Shown in pieces: positions 45,511 to 55,201 of a stretch of DNA of 64,000 bases. The stretch covers positions 1 through 64,000 of the forward strand of contig NZ_JAYKZZ010000022.1 in the NCBI RefSeq assembly GCF_035818675.1. Reading direction: 5' to 3'. The DNA is from Parapedobacter flavus (lineage in GTDB: Bacteria; Bacteroidota; Bacteroidia; Sphingobacteriales; Sphingobacteriaceae). Every line of letters begins with the position of its first letter. Positions within the stretch are counted from its first letter, which is position 1. The notes beneath the pieces are model-generated. The model made no database searches. It was not told the DNA's origin and was given only the letters and a program-made list of their open reading frames with translations. The position numbers and the translations under genes are program-made.

Positions 45511-47862
45511 ATGATGACGCGCCTTCTTTCAGCGAAATGGTTTATTGGTACGGCGATTATTTTGATCGCGGTATTGCTCTCGGCTTATTTCTACACGTCG
45601 AGGAAGAACAGTGGCGGGGCGGGTTCGGCTCCCATGCCTGCCATAGTCGATTACAATTACCACATCCGGCCGATTCTTTCCGATAACTGCTTTGCGTGCC
45701 ATGGTCCGGATCCGAATGCACGAGAAGCCGACCTGCGCCTCGACACGGAAGAGGGAGCCTATAAAGCGCTGGTGGAAACAGCCGGTATGCATGCCATCGT
45801 GCCGGGTCATCCGGATAGGAGTGAGGCCTACCGACGCATAACCAGTACGGATGAAATGGAGCGGATGCCACCGGTATCTTCCAATCTGGCATTGACCGAC
45901 CGCGAGATAAAGCTCATCGAACAGTGGATTGAGCAAGGGGCGGAATATAAGCCCCATTGGGCGTTTCTTCCACCCGAGCAGGGGCCGATACCTACTGTCG
46001 ATGATGAGTATTGGGCTACCCATGCAATAGACCGTTTCGTGCTGACCCGTATGGAGGAAAACGGATTTGAACCCAATCCAGAAGCCAAAAAACATTACCT
46101 GCTGAGACGGATGAGCTTTGACCTTACCGGGTTGCCACCCACCGAAGAGCAGCTCCAGCGGTTCCTCGCCGATGACTCCGAAAATGCTTACGAAAAGATG
46201 GTTGATGAGCTGATGGCGATGCCGGCCTACGGCGAACGTATGGCGATGCATTGGTTGGATGTAGCACGGTATGCGGATTCGTATGGGTACCAGGACGATG
46301 ATATTCGGACGCAGTGGCCGTGGCGCGACTGGGTAATCCACGCATTCAATAGGAACATGCCATACGACCGGTTTGTGACTTGGCAACTGGCCGGTGATAT
46401 GCTACCCGAAGCGACGAAGGAGCAGGTGCTGGCCTCGGCATTCAACCGGAATCATAAAATTACCGAAGAGGGCGGCGTCATCGAAGAAGAATACCGCGTG
46501 GCATACGCTATTGACAAGACCAACACGTTCAGCAAAGGCATCCTGGGCATCACCATGGAGTGCGCGCAATGCCACGACCACAAATACGATCCTTTCTCGC
46601 AAAAAAACTACTTCCAACTTTACGCATTTTTCAATAACTCTTTGGAGAAAGGCCTGGAAGGATTGGTTAATTCGGGTCCATCGAAAACTCCACGCCTCAC
46701 CATCACACAGCAAGATGTGGAGGATATCCTGCAATTCATCAATAAAGGAGATGATACCTCGGCGGTATCCGTATCGGTGATGGGCGAGCGTGATGAGGTG
46801 CGGCCTACGTTTATCTTAGATCGTGGGCTCTACGATTCGCCTACCGAAAGAGTATACCCCAGTACACCCGAGGCAATCTTACCCTTTGATAGTACAGCAT
46901 ACGAGTCCAACCGGCTTGGATTAGCCGAATGGGCATTTAGCAAGGAAAATCCGCTAACTGCACGCGTATTGGTAAACCAGCTGTGGGCGATGGTCTTCGG
47001 TCGTGGTTTAGTTGCTACTGTAGCAGATTTTGGCAACCAAGGGGACCTTCCCAGCCACCCGGAATTGCTGGATTGGCTCGCCGCTGATTTCCGCGATAAT
47101 GGGTGGAATGTGAAACGTTTGATGAAACAGTTGGTAATGAGTGCTACCTATCGTCAATCGTCGCGAATATCCGAAAGACAACTGAACGAAGACCCAGAAA
47201 ATATATACCTTAGTCGTTCAAAGCGACTGCGTCTCTCTGCTGAGTCCATCCGCGACCTCGCGTTGGCCAGCAGTGGCTTGCTGAACACGGAAATCGGCGG
47301 TCCGAGTATAAAACCTTACCAGCCCGACGGGCTATGGGAAGTTACCAGTTCGGGGCGGGGCGCGCTGGCTAACTATGTGCAAGACCACGGCGAGGACTTG
47401 TACCGTCGGGGCATGTACGTGTTCATCAAATTGACCGTTCCACCACCCAATATGCTGATTTTTGATGCCAGTAACCGAGATATGTGCGAGGTGACCCGGC
47501 AACGTACCAATACACCGTTGCAGGCGTTGGTGATGCTAAACGACCCGGTTATACTTGAAGCTTCGCGTGTGCTGTCGGGGCGATTGATGAGAGCGATGCC
47601 GAATGCCCGGCCGAGTGTTTATATTGAACATGCGTACCGCCGTATACTAAGCAGAGATCCGAGTGGGAAGGAACTGTCGTTGATGGAAAAATATTATATA
47701 GACGAGTTGGAGCGGTATAATAAGGCGCCGGATGCGGCCCAAGCATTTTTAACCGTAGGTGAGGCTCCACAAGATACCGAGGTGCCGGTGGCGGAGCATG
47801 CCGCATTAATGGCAGCAGTCCATGCCTTATATAATTTGGAAGAGGCGATTACACGAACTTAA
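45511..47862 (+). CDS. PSCyt1/DUF1549/DUF1553 cytochrome protein
   Basis: The 783-residue protein has one N-terminal membrane helix (about 10-28), a planctomycete cytochrome C domain PSCyt1 with CFACH (Cys60, Cys63, His64), DUF1549/PSCyt2 (about 165-375) containing a second CxxCH (Cys351, Cys354, His355), and DUF1553/PSD1 (about 470-720). Such proteins are very numerous in Planctomycetes and are usually next to a DUF1501 gene, as here. Two heme sites suggest electron transfer in the periplasm. The function is not established. It follows the dehydrogenase gene by 83 bases. Confidence 0.9.
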   Translation: MMTRLLSAKWFIGTAIILIAVLLSAYFYTSRKNSGGAGSAPMPAIVDYNYHIRPILSDNCFACHGPDPNAREADLRLDTEEGAYKALVETAGMHAIVPGHPDRSEAYRRITSTDEMERMPPVSSNLALTDREIKLIEQWIEQGAEYKPHWAFLPPEQGPIPTVDDEYWATHAIDRFVLTRMEENGFEPNPEAKKHYLLRRMSFDLTGLPPTEEQLQRFLADDSENAYEKMVDELMAMPAYGERMAMHWLDVARYADSYGYQDDDIRTQWPWRDWVIHAFNRNMPYDRFVTWQLAGDMLPEATKEQVLASAFNRNHKITEEGGVIEEEYRVAYAIDKTNTFSKGILGITMECAQCHDHKYDPFSQKNYFQLYAFFNNSLEKGLEGLVNSGPSKTPRLTITQQDVEDILQFINKGDDTSAVSVSVMGERDEVRPTFILDRGLYDSPTERVYPSTPEAILPFDSTAYESNRLGLAEWAFSKENPLTARVLVNQLWAMVFGRGLVATVADFGNQGDLPSHPELLDWLAADFRDNGWNVKRLMKQLVMSATYRQSSRISERQLNEDPENIYLSRSKRLRLSAESIRDLALASSGLLNTEIGGPSIKPYQPDGLWEVTSSGRGALANYVQDHGEDLYRRGMYVFIKLTVPPPNMLIFDASNRDMCEVTRQRTNTPLQALVMLNDPVILEASRVLSGRLMRAMPNARPSVYIEHAYRRILSRDPSGKELSLMEKYYIDELERYNKAPDAAQAFLTVGEAPQDTEVPVAEHAALMAAVHALYNLEEAITRT

Positions 47863-47915
47863 TATACCTACGTAACGATTTGAAGATTTGAAGGCGTATC
47901 GATAGCTGAAAAAGC

Positions 47916-49388
47916 ATGAAGAAAGATAACATGATTGCGAAGGAAGTGGAGCAAGCCAGTTTATACCAGAATAGGCGGCAGTTTCTCGCACGTCTAAGCA
48001 TAGGCATTGGAAGTGCTGCACTGGGGTCGTTGTTGATACCGGATCTTTTTTCGGGCAGCGGTACGGGGGGCGACCGGATGGCGTCGATGCTCCCACATTT
48101 CGCACCCAAGGCCAAGCGGGTAATTTACCTGTTCCAAAGCGGTGGCGTTTCCCAATTGGAATCGTTCGATCCGAAGCCGAAGTTACGGGAGATGATGGGG
48201 CAGGACCTTCCGGAATCGGTGCGTGGCGACCAGCGGCTTACCGGTATGACCGCAGGTCAGGCGACATTTCCATTGGTGGGTTCCTACTATGACTTTGCAC
48301 AATACGGCAAAAGTGGCGCTTGGGTGAGCAGCGTATTCCCCCACATGGCCAACGTTGTAGATGACCTGTGCATTATCCGGTCGCTACATACCGATGCCAT
48401 TAACCATGACCCGGCAATAACGTTTTTCCAGACCGGGGCACAACAAGGTAATCGGCCCAGCATGGGCGCTTGGTTAAGTTATGGCCTGGGTAGCGAAAAC
48501 CAGAATCTGCCGGCTTTTTGCGTGCTGGTATCCAAGGGGCGAGGCAATGGGCAGGGCGTTTATGCTAAGCTATGGACAAACGGGTTCCTGGACTCTATTC
48601 ATCAAGGGGTACAGTTTATGGGTGGTCCAGATCCCGTACTTTACCTAAGTGATCCCGCCGGGACCGACCGGATGAGCCGTAGGGCGCTTTTCGATAAGCT
48701 GGCAGAACTGAATAGTATCCAATTCGATGCATTCGGTGATCCCGAAATCACGGCAAAAGTACAGCAATATGAAATGGCTTACCGGATGCAGACATCGGTG
48801 CCAGAGGTGACCGATCTTTCGAACGAGCCCGATCATATCATCAAGCTGTATGGACCCGATTGTTTAGTGCCCGGCACCTATGCCGCAAATTGCCTGTTGG
48901 CACGTAAACTTTCCGAAAACGGTGTCCGTTTTGTGCAGCTTTACCATCAGGGATGGGACCAGCACGATAGCCTGCCCGGCCAGATGGCCATGCAGGCTAA
49001 AGATGTCGACCAGGCGTCGGCAGCCCTAATTACCGACTTGAAGCAGCGGGGGCTGCTTGACGAGACCTTGGTTATTTGGGGCGGCGAGTTTGGACGGACA
49101 AACTATTGCCAGGGTGCATTAGCCCACAACAATTATGGACGGGATCATCACCCGCGTTGTTTTAGCGTGTGGATGGCGGGCGGCGGCGTTAAGCCCGGCA
49201 TCGTTTATGGTGAAACGGACGAATTCGGGTATAATATTATCAAGGATCCGGTACATGTGCACGATTTCCATGCTACCATACTCCATCAGTTAGGTCTGGA
49301 TCACGAGCAACTCACCTATCGGCATCTGGGCAGGCGCTACCGGCTTACAGACGTTGCGGGAACGGTTGTAAAGGATATATTGGCATAA
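47916..49388 (+). CDS. DUF1501 family Tat-exported protein
   Basis: The 490-residue protein begins with a twin-arginine signal (NRRQFLARLS, then a small-residue helix to about 50). The rest is an alkaline-phosphatase-superfamily-like DUF1501 fold, with VIYLFQSGGVSQLESFDPKP at the front and later histidine/aspartate motifs (WGGEFGR, GRDHHPRCFSVW). Members are sulfatase-like in fold but no activity has been assigned that I know. The usual neighbour is a DUF1553 protein, present 53 bases upstream; the next gene starts five bases downstream. Confidence 0.9.
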   Translation: MKKDNMIAKEVEQASLYQNRRQFLARLSIGIGSAALGSLLIPDLFSGSGTGGDRMASMLPHFAPKAKRVIYLFQSGGVSQLESFDPKPKLREMMGQDLPESVRGDQRLTGMTAGQATFPLVGSYYDFAQYGKSGAWVSSVFPHMANVVDDLCIIRSLHTDAINHDPAITFFQTGAQQGNRPSMGAWLSYGLGSENQNLPAFCVLVSKGRGNGQGVYAKLWTNGFLDSIHQGVQFMGGPDPVLYLSDPAGTDRMSRRALFDKLAELNSIQFDAFGDPEITAKVQQYEMAYRMQTSVPEVTDLSNEPDHIIKLYGPDCLVPGTYAANCLLARKLSENGVRFVQLYHQGWDQHDSLPGQMAMQAKDVDQASAALITDLKQRGLLDETLVIWGGEFGRTNYCQGALAHNNYGRDHHPRCFSVWMAGGGVKPGIVYGETDEFGYNIIKDPVHVHDFHATILHQLGLDHEQLTYRHLGRRYRLTDVAGTVVKDILA

Positions 49389-49393
49389 AAAAG

Positions 49394-51544
49394 ATGAAGA
49401 TTGTCCATTCTTTGTTGCTGAATCTGCTGATTGGCCTCGTTATATTTATCTTGTTTTTCCTGGTGTTCGAACAGGTTATCGTTGTTCCGCCGGCGTTACA
49501 GGTATTGGGACGTGCACACCCCCTGTTGTTACATTTTCCAATTGTCCTGTTGGTATTATCATGGCTGTTGGCGTGTTTTGGTGATCGGTTCTCGTTACCG
49601 CGGCACATCGTTACCCGGCTGGTATATGCGTTTCTTTTTGTCAGTGCTTGGACGGCCGCTGTTACCGTGCTGGCGGGTTTGGTGCTTGCGCAAGAAGGCG
49701 GCTATGACGGCAACGGTTTCCAATGGCATAAATGGATGGGGGTGGCTTTATGTTTGTTGGCAATTCTATTGCTAATGTATCATCGCTATACGATTGGTGC
49801 TACTGGCCGTTACCACGTTTTTTTTCGGGCAGGATTGACTGTTTCATTGGTCGTTTTGATGGTTGCTGGTCATTTCGGGGCCGCGCTAACCCATGGTGAC
49901 AATTATCTTTTTGAGCCTTTACGCCGTAATCGACAGCCGGCATTGGATGTTGCGACCGCCGTTGTATTTCCGGATGTGGTTTACCCGATCTTGAAGGCCA
50001 AATGTTTGAACTGCCACAGCAGTAGCAAAGCGAAAGGTGGACTTGTATTGGCCGATACGACTTCTTTGATGCAGGGAGGCGACAGCGGCCCGGTGTTGGT
50101 GAAAGGTTCGGTGACGGAAAGCCTCCTCATTGAGCGGTTGTTGCTTGATCTCGACCATGAGCACCGGATGCCTCCCAAGGGAAAGCCGCAATTGACAGCC
50201 GATGAGCTGGCATTGATCAATGCTTGGGTAGCGTCGGGAGCGGACTTCAATATAGCATTGGCCGCATTGCCCGCCGACGATACGATCCGCCGGTTAGCGG
50301 AGGCGATCTACCCAGTGGCTGAAGATACATACGATTTCCCAGCTGCCGATGCCGATGTTATCAAATCATTAAATACCCCATACCGTTTGGTGCGTCCGCT
50401 TGCCCAATCATCGCCAGCGTTGTCGGTCAGCTTCTTTGGTAAATCATTCTATACCGAGGAGTCGCTTCAAGCATTGGCACAGGTCGACCAGCAGGTTGTT
50501 TCGTTGACGCTCAGTGGTATACCGCTTGTTGCGGGCGACCGTAATACCTTGGCGAGTTTTATCAATTTACGAGAGCTGACATTAAACGGTACACCGGTGG
50601 ATGACACTTGGGCTGATATGTTATCCAGCCTGCCCAAGTTACATACACTGCGTGTGAGCAGTACCGCATTAACCGAAGCAGGCCTAACCACCTTGTTGTC
50701 CGCCCCAACCTTGCGATCGGTCTATGTGTGGAACACAGCCGTCGACTCGGCAGCGGTTGGAAGACTTCAGCGGGAATATGCACATGTCCGTATTGAACAG
50801 GGCTACATCGATAACGGGGAAACGGTGTTACCCTTAAATGACCCCGTCATTGCGCCTTCAACCAAGTTTTTCCGTGACAGCCTTTGGGTTACGCTTAGCC
50901 ATCCTGTACCGGGCGTAGTGTTGCATTATACCATCGACGGAAGCGAACCCGACAGCCTGATTGCGCCAGTTTATAAGGAGCCATTTTTGATCACCGACAT
51001 CACCCCTATTCGGGTAAAGGGTTACAAACCAGGATGGATGAGTAGCAGGGAAATTGCTCGGACGTTCCATCGTTCCGGTCGTGTTCCGAGTGTGGTGTCG
51101 TTGTTAACGTCGCCGGACTCCCGATACAGCGGCAGGGGAGGGTATACCCTGCATAACCTTGAAAGCGGCGGGGCGAACCACGCCGACGGAAAATGGCTAG
51201 GGTTTTATGGTGAGCCGATGATGGCCGTTTTATCGTTCGATACAGCGACCGATATCCACACGGTTGGTATCAGTATCAAGCAGGATTACGGCAGTCACAT
51301 CTATCCACCGCAACACGTTCGTCTGTGGGGAGGTGCTGATTCTGCCGATGCCCGATTGCTCACCGAGAGCCGGCCCGATTTGTCTGCTGCTGCATTACCC
51401 ACACGTATGGTAGAAATTCCGGTAATTGCACGCAACATTCGTTACTTACGGGTAGAGGCGAGGCCATATGTTCCCATACCTGAAGGCTATCCGGCAGCGG
51501 GTAATCCGTCATGGGTTTTCATTGACGAAATCATCGTTCGGTAA
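49394..51544 (+). CDS. Membrane cytochrome with LRR-like and chitobiase-like C-terminal parts
   Basis: The 716-residue protein has about five N-terminal helices (about 10-175; DUF2231-like, with RAHPLLLHFPIVLL), then a PSCyt1 heme domain with CLNCH (Cys204, Cys207, His208) up to about 290. Leucine-rich-like repeats follow (about 340-465). A chitobiase/hexosaminidase C-terminal-type module (about 505-560; HYTIDGSEPDS) and a discoidin-like beta domain close it (about 570-716). The last two types often bind glycans. It would sit in the inner membrane with heme and binding modules in the periplasm, and may link the cluster to a sugar substrate. Confidence 0.82.
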   Translation: MKIVHSLLLNLLIGLVIFILFFLVFEQVIVVPPALQVLGRAHPLLLHFPIVLLVLSWLLACFGDRFSLPRHIVTRLVYAFLFVSAWTAAVTVLAGLVLAQEGGYDGNGFQWHKWMGVALCLLAILLLMYHRYTIGATGRYHVFFRAGLTVSLVVLMVAGHFGAALTHGDNYLFEPLRRNRQPALDVATAVVFPDVVYPILKAKCLNCHSSSKAKGGLVLADTTSLMQGGDSGPVLVKGSVTESLLIERLLLDLDHEHRMPPKGKPQLTADELALINAWVASGADFNIALAALPADDTIRRLAEAIYPVAEDTYDFPAADADVIKSLNTPYRLVRPLAQSSPALSVSFFGKSFYTEESLQALAQVDQQVVSLTLSGIPLVAGDRNTLASFINLRELTLNGTPVDDTWADMLSSLPKLHTLRVSSTALTEAGLTTLLSAPTLRSVYVWNTAVDSAAVGRLQREYAHVRIEQGYIDNGETVLPLNDPVIAPSTKFFRDSLWVTLSHPVPGVVLHYTIDGSEPDSLIAPVYKEPFLITDITPIRVKGYKPGWMSSREIARTFHRSGRVPSVVSLLTSPDSRYSGRGGYTLHNLESGGANHADGKWLGFYGEPMMAVLSFDTATDIHTVGISIKQDYGSHIYPPQHVRLWGGADSADARLLTESRPDLSAAALPTRMVEIPVIARNIRYLRVEARPYVPIPEGYPAAGNPSWVFIDEIIVR

Positions 51545-51550
51545 TTTCTC

Positions 51551-51605
51551 GTCGGGCAAACAAAAAACCAAGTACATCGTTTGAAAAACCTAAAACCCGA
51601 CTTTT
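51551..51605. terminator. Possible terminator between convergent genes
   Basis: GTCGGG (51551-51556) and CCCGAC (51596-51601) can pair, with a nested CAAAC/GTTTG, followed by TTTT. The long loop makes it uncertain. It lies between the cytochrome gene and the convergent lacI-type gene. Confidence 0.4.
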
Positions 51606-51671
51606 CTGTCGCCTTTCCAATCGGTCGGTCAAAGTTTTATAATCGCTAAGGCATTTTGGAGTCGGCTTTCG

Positions 51672-52697
51672 CTACCTTTGTTTCTGACTGGAGAAGACCT
51701 GTAATTCACAAGATGTTTTGACAAGTTGGGGCTGATATGCCGCTTGTGGGTGATTAACCAGATCCAGTAATAATGAACCGGCTTTTTGTCCGATTTCATA
51801 AGGTTGTTCTTTGAGTGAAGCTAGGGGGGGGCGTTCGAGGTATTGGATAACGGGATTGGCGCCGTAACCAATCAATTCGATGGAGTCGGCCTTCGTCGCG
51901 AAATCCTGCCGCAGGCAGCTCAGCGCGTCGAGCAACACCTGATCTTTGAAAGCGAGGATTGCTGTGGGAGGCTTGTCAAGCTGCATTAAGCGGCGCGTAG
52001 CGAGCACGTTATTTGCTTGGGTAAAATCACTTTCCTGTACGAGCGATTTATCAAAAGGGATTTGGTGCTGAATCAGGCCATCGCGATACCCTAGAAAACG
52101 ATCCCGACTGGTGGTCCAATATGAGGAAGCGTTGATGAAACCAATTCGTCGGTGACCGCGCGATGCAAAGTACGCTATTGCATCGATAGCACCGGTATAT
52201 ACATCACTGCATACGCAATGGTGCTCTTCGTTGATGGGCTTACGCATGAAATACACGATTGGTGTACCCGAGTTCACGAATTCATTGATATGGGTGGTGT
52301 CTACGGTCTCGCGTGATATAGCGATGATCAAACCATCTACCCGGTTGCTTTGCATGGTGATGAGAAGCTCCTTCTCTCGCTGGATGCTCTCATGGCTTTG
52401 GCCAATAAGCACATTATAGCCATGGTCGTATGCAAATTTTTCGAATCCTTCCACGGCAGCCACGTAAAAATGGTCGAGCATGCTTGGTATGAGGATACCA
52501 AGCGTAAATGATTTCTGCTGCTTGAAACGGATAGCGCTCTGGTTTGGAACGAAGTGCAGTTGCTTTGCAAGCTTTTTGACGCGCTCTTTGGTGGTTATCC
52601 CGATGTTAGGATGGTCCCGCAACGCTTTAGACACGGTCGATGGCGAAAGATTCAATGCCGATGCAATATCTTTTAATGTAGCGCGCTTGTGGTCCAT
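51672..52697 (-). CDS. LacI-family transcriptional regulator
   Basis: From the ATG at 52697 the protein has 341 residues: a helix-turn-helix (ATLKDIASALNLSPSTVSKALRDHPNIG, shown in part) followed by the hinge helix and a periplasmic-binding-like effector domain (about 65-335). The longer frame to 52760 adds 21 residues unlike LacI. It should bind an operator and respond to a sugar or sugar derivative. It is divergent from the two sugar-type enzyme genes and convergent with the cytochrome cluster, so it is a candidate regulator of both. Confidence 0.92.
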   Translation of the reverse strand: MDHKRATLKDIASALNLSPSTVSKALRDHPNIGITTKERVKKLAKQLHFVPNQSAIRFKQQKSFTLGILIPSMLDHFYVAAVEGFEKFAYDHGYNVLIGQSHESIQREKELLITMQSNRVDGLIIAISRETVDTTHINEFVNSGTPIVYFMRKPINEEHHCVCSDVYTGAIDAIAYFASRGHRRIGFINASSYWTTSRDRFLGYRDGLIQHQIPFDKSLVQESDFTQANNVLATRRLMQLDKPPTAILAFKDQVLLDALSCLRQDFATKADSIELIGYGANPVIQYLERPPLASLKEQPYEIGQKAGSLLLDLVNHPQAAYQPQLVKTSCELQVFSSQKQR

Positions 52698-52780
52698 CGG
52701 GCTAATATAACTAAAAAGCTGGAGTAAGAGGGTACGGGAACGATACGGAATGAACATCATAAGATTTACTATTTAAATTA

Positions 52781-52798
52781 ATGGAAACAAGAAGATAA
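52781..52798 (+). CDS. Five-codon minicistron duplicating the next gene's start
   Basis: ATG GAA ACA AGA AGA TAA encodes METRR and stops on a TAA whose last base is the first base of the next gene's ATG. The following gene begins with the same five codons. The 17-base tandem duplication is plain in the sequence. Whether it is translated, and so couples initiation, is inference. Confidence 0.5.
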   Translation: METRR

Positions 52799-53649
52799 TG
52801 GAAACAAGAAGAACATTTATTCAAAAAGGCCTTTTAGGCGTGTCTGCGGCCACGGTGATGGGTACGTCCGCTGTACAGGCGTCTTCCGGCAGCACTTCCG
52901 GTGCCATTGCAGCGGATGGGTTTGCACTCGGAATTGCTGGCTACAGTTTTGCACATTTTGATATAGACGCGTCGTTGGCGATGATGAAGCGTATGGATGT
53001 AAATTTCCTATGTATCAAAGATTTTCACCTTCCTTTGGCTAGTACAGGTGCTGAAATAGCCGCCTTTCATGAAAAGCTCGCGGCATCTGGTGTAACGGGT
53101 TACGCCGTGGGGCCACTATACATGACTAAAACCAAAAGCGAGATCGATAATGCGTTCGAGTATGCCAAACGGGTAGGTGTGAAATTAATGGTCGGTATTC
53201 CAAAAAAAGAAGATTTAGCGTATATTTCCGGGAAGACCGCCGAATATGATATTCGGTATGCCATTCATAATCACGGACCGGAGGATAAATTGTATCCCAA
53301 TGCTACGAGTGTCTTTGAACTGGTGAAAGATTTGGATCCCCGAATGGGATTATGTTTCGACATGGGGCATAACATGCGCGATGGCCAGGACCCCATCCGC
53401 GATGTCAAACGATACCATAAGCGTATATTCGATATCCATTTCAAGAATGTAACGGCGGCGAACAAAGACGGAAAGACCTGTGAGTTGGGGAGGGGGGTGA
53501 TCGACATCCCGGCATTCATCAACGCTTTACGTAAAGTGCGGTATGAAGGGAAATGCAGTCTGGAGTTCGAGAAAGACATGAAAGACCCACTGGCAGGATT
53601 AGCAGAAAGCGTCGGTTATTTCAAAGGGGTATCGGATGCTTCTTCCTAG
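52798..53649 (+). CDS. Exported sugar phosphate isomerase/epimerase-type protein
   Basis: The 283-residue protein has a twin-arginine signal (TRRTFIQK, then a hydrophobic run to about 28) and an AP-endonuclease-2-like TIM barrel. Likely metal ligands lie in YAIHNHGPE, LCFDMGHN, FDIHFKN and SLEFEKD. Exported members of this family commonly sit beside Gfo/Idh/MocA oxidoreductases in glycan-using Bacteroidota, and some act on 3-keto sugars. The substrate here is unknown. The oxidoreductase gene follows 46 bases downstream. The start is marked by an odd duplication of its first 17 bases. Confidence 0.88.
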   Translation: METRRTFIQKGLLGVSAATVMGTSAVQASSGSTSGAIAADGFALGIAGYSFAHFDIDASLAMMKRMDVNFLCIKDFHLPLASTGAEIAAFHEKLAASGVTGYAVGPLYMTKTKSEIDNAFEYAKRVGVKLMVGIPKKEDLAYISGKTAEYDIRYAIHNHGPEDKLYPNATSVFELVKDLDPRMGLCFDMGHNMRDGQDPIRDVKRYHKRIFDIHFKNVTAANKDGKTCELGRGVIDIPAFINALRKVRYEGKCSLEFEKDMKDPLAGLAESVGYFKGVSDASS

Positions 53650-53695
53650 TGGAAAAACGTTGTAATTAATTAGTTCCATCAATAAATCAGTATAA

Positions 53696-55120
53696 ATGAA
53701 TAAATATGAATATTCGAGGAGGGCATTCCTCAAACAGGCAATGCTAGCGTCTGCGGCGGCTACTGTTGCGCCTAGCTTACTGACGGCAAAGCCCAAGTTG
53801 GCTACTCCTAACGAACGCGTCAACTTGGCGTGCATCGGTATTGGTAATCGGGGCGCACAGATCATCGGCGATTTATACGCGACAGGGTTGGCAAATATCG
53901 TTGCATTGTGCGACGTAGATATGGGCGCGCCGCATACCGTGAAGATACTGGAGAAATTCCCCGATGTACCGCGTTTTCAGGATTTCCGTCAGATGTTCGA
54001 TAAAATGGGCAATGAAATCGATGCCGTATCCATCGGAGTGCCTGACCATTCGCACTTTCCGATCACCATGCACGCCATGGGGTTGGGCAAACACGTATAT
54101 GTCGAGAAACCCCTTGCCCGCACATTCCAGGAGTGTGAGTTGCTGATGCAGGCGGCACGCAAATACAACAAGGTGGTTACCCAGATGGGAAACCAGGGTC
54201 ATTCGGAAGCGAACTATTTCCAATTCAAGGCATGGGTGGATGCTGGGATCATCAAAGATGTGACAGCCATGACCGCTCATATGAACTCACCGCGCCGCTG
54301 GCATGGGTGGGATCCGAATATCAAATCGTTTCCGCCAGCAGAACAGATCCCCGATTCGATAGACTGGGATCTTTGGCACTCGGCCATTGCGAAGCAGCAC
54401 GACTATAACCACGATTACATCAATGGGCAGTGGCGCTGCTGGTATGATTTCGGTATGGGGGCGTTGGGCGATTGGGGTGCGCACATCATGGATACTGCCC
54501 ATGAGTTCCTGGATCTCGGCTTGCCTTACGAGGTGGAATGCACGAAAGCTACCGGCCATAACGACTTTTTCTTCCCGATGTCATCCACCATCGTGTTCCG
54601 GTTCCCCAAACGCAAGCGGATGCCGGCGCTCGATATTACCTGGTACGACGGGCTCGACAACCTGCCGCCTATCCCTGAAGGGTACGGCGTATCGGGGTTG
54701 GACCCCAATATCCCGCCGCCAAGCACGGGCGATATTGAGCCCGTGAAGTTGAATCCGGGTAAGATCATTTACAGCAAGGAGCTCACATTTAAGGGAGGTT
54801 CCCACGGTAGCACACTTTCCATCATACCCGAAGAGAAAGCGCTGGATATGGCATCGCGCCTGCCGGAAGTGCCGGTGAGCCCGTCCAACCACTTTGCCAA
54901 TTTCCTGAAGGCATGCAAAGGTGAGGAAAAGACGCGGTCGCGGTTTGAGATCTCAGCACCTTTGAGCCAAGTGTTCTCGCTGGGTGTCATGTCTCAGAAA
55001 CTCCATACGAAATTGGAGTTTGACCGGAAGAAGAAGCAGATAACGAACAATAGCCTAGCCAACGAGTTGTTGGTTGGTCCGCCACCGCGTAAGGGGTGGG
55101 AACAATATTACCAGGTTTAA
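53696..55120 (+). CDS. Exported Gfo/Idh/MocA-family oxidoreductase
   Basis: The 474-residue protein starts with a textbook Tat signal (SRRAFLK). A Rossmann fold follows (VNLACIGIGNRGAQ), with the family motif VEKPL near residue 137 holding the catalytic lysine. The C-terminal alpha/beta domain contains DWGAHIMDTAHEF. It likely carries a tightly held NAD(P) and oxidises or reduces a sugar in the periplasm. It is paired with the exported isomerase-type protein. It may supply or process oxidised sugars, which would fit the nearby cytochrome cluster; this is inference. Confidence 0.9.
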   Translation: MNKYEYSRRAFLKQAMLASAAATVAPSLLTAKPKLATPNERVNLACIGIGNRGAQIIGDLYATGLANIVALCDVDMGAPHTVKILEKFPDVPRFQDFRQMFDKMGNEIDAVSIGVPDHSHFPITMHAMGLGKHVYVEKPLARTFQECELLMQAARKYNKVVTQMGNQGHSEANYFQFKAWVDAGIIKDVTAMTAHMNSPRRWHGWDPNIKSFPPAEQIPDSIDWDLWHSAIAKQHDYNHDYINGQWRCWYDFGMGALGDWGAHIMDTAHEFLDLGLPYEVECTKATGHNDFFFPMSSTIVFRFPKRKRMPALDITWYDGLDNLPPIPEGYGVSGLDPNIPPPSTGDIEPVKLNPGKIIYSKELTFKGGSHGSTLSIIPEEKALDMASRLPEVPVSPSNHFANFLKACKGEEKTRSRFEISAPLSQVFSLGVMSQKLHTKLEFDRKKKQITNNSLANELLVGPPPRKGWEQYYQV

Positions 55121-55130
55121 TTTTTTGTTG

Positions 55131-55180
55131 AATTGATAATTGGGAACTAGTTGTTAATCATTTGTTTCCAATTATCAATT
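55131..55180. terminator. Long AT-rich hairpin after the oxidoreductase gene
   Basis: Arms at 55131-55147 and 55164-55180 are 17 bases long with a single G-T wobble, around a 16-base loop, and a short T run follows. It probably ends transcription of the upstream gene and separates it from the 55202 operon. Confidence 0.6.
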
Positions 55181-55201
55181 TTTCATAGTATCTTCACCTC
55201 C

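Noticed and set aside
51673..51680. TACCTTTG promoter box on the plus strand
   Set aside because: It lies at the 3' end of the convergent lacI-type gene, with no -33 element and no plus-strand gene following for over 1 kb.
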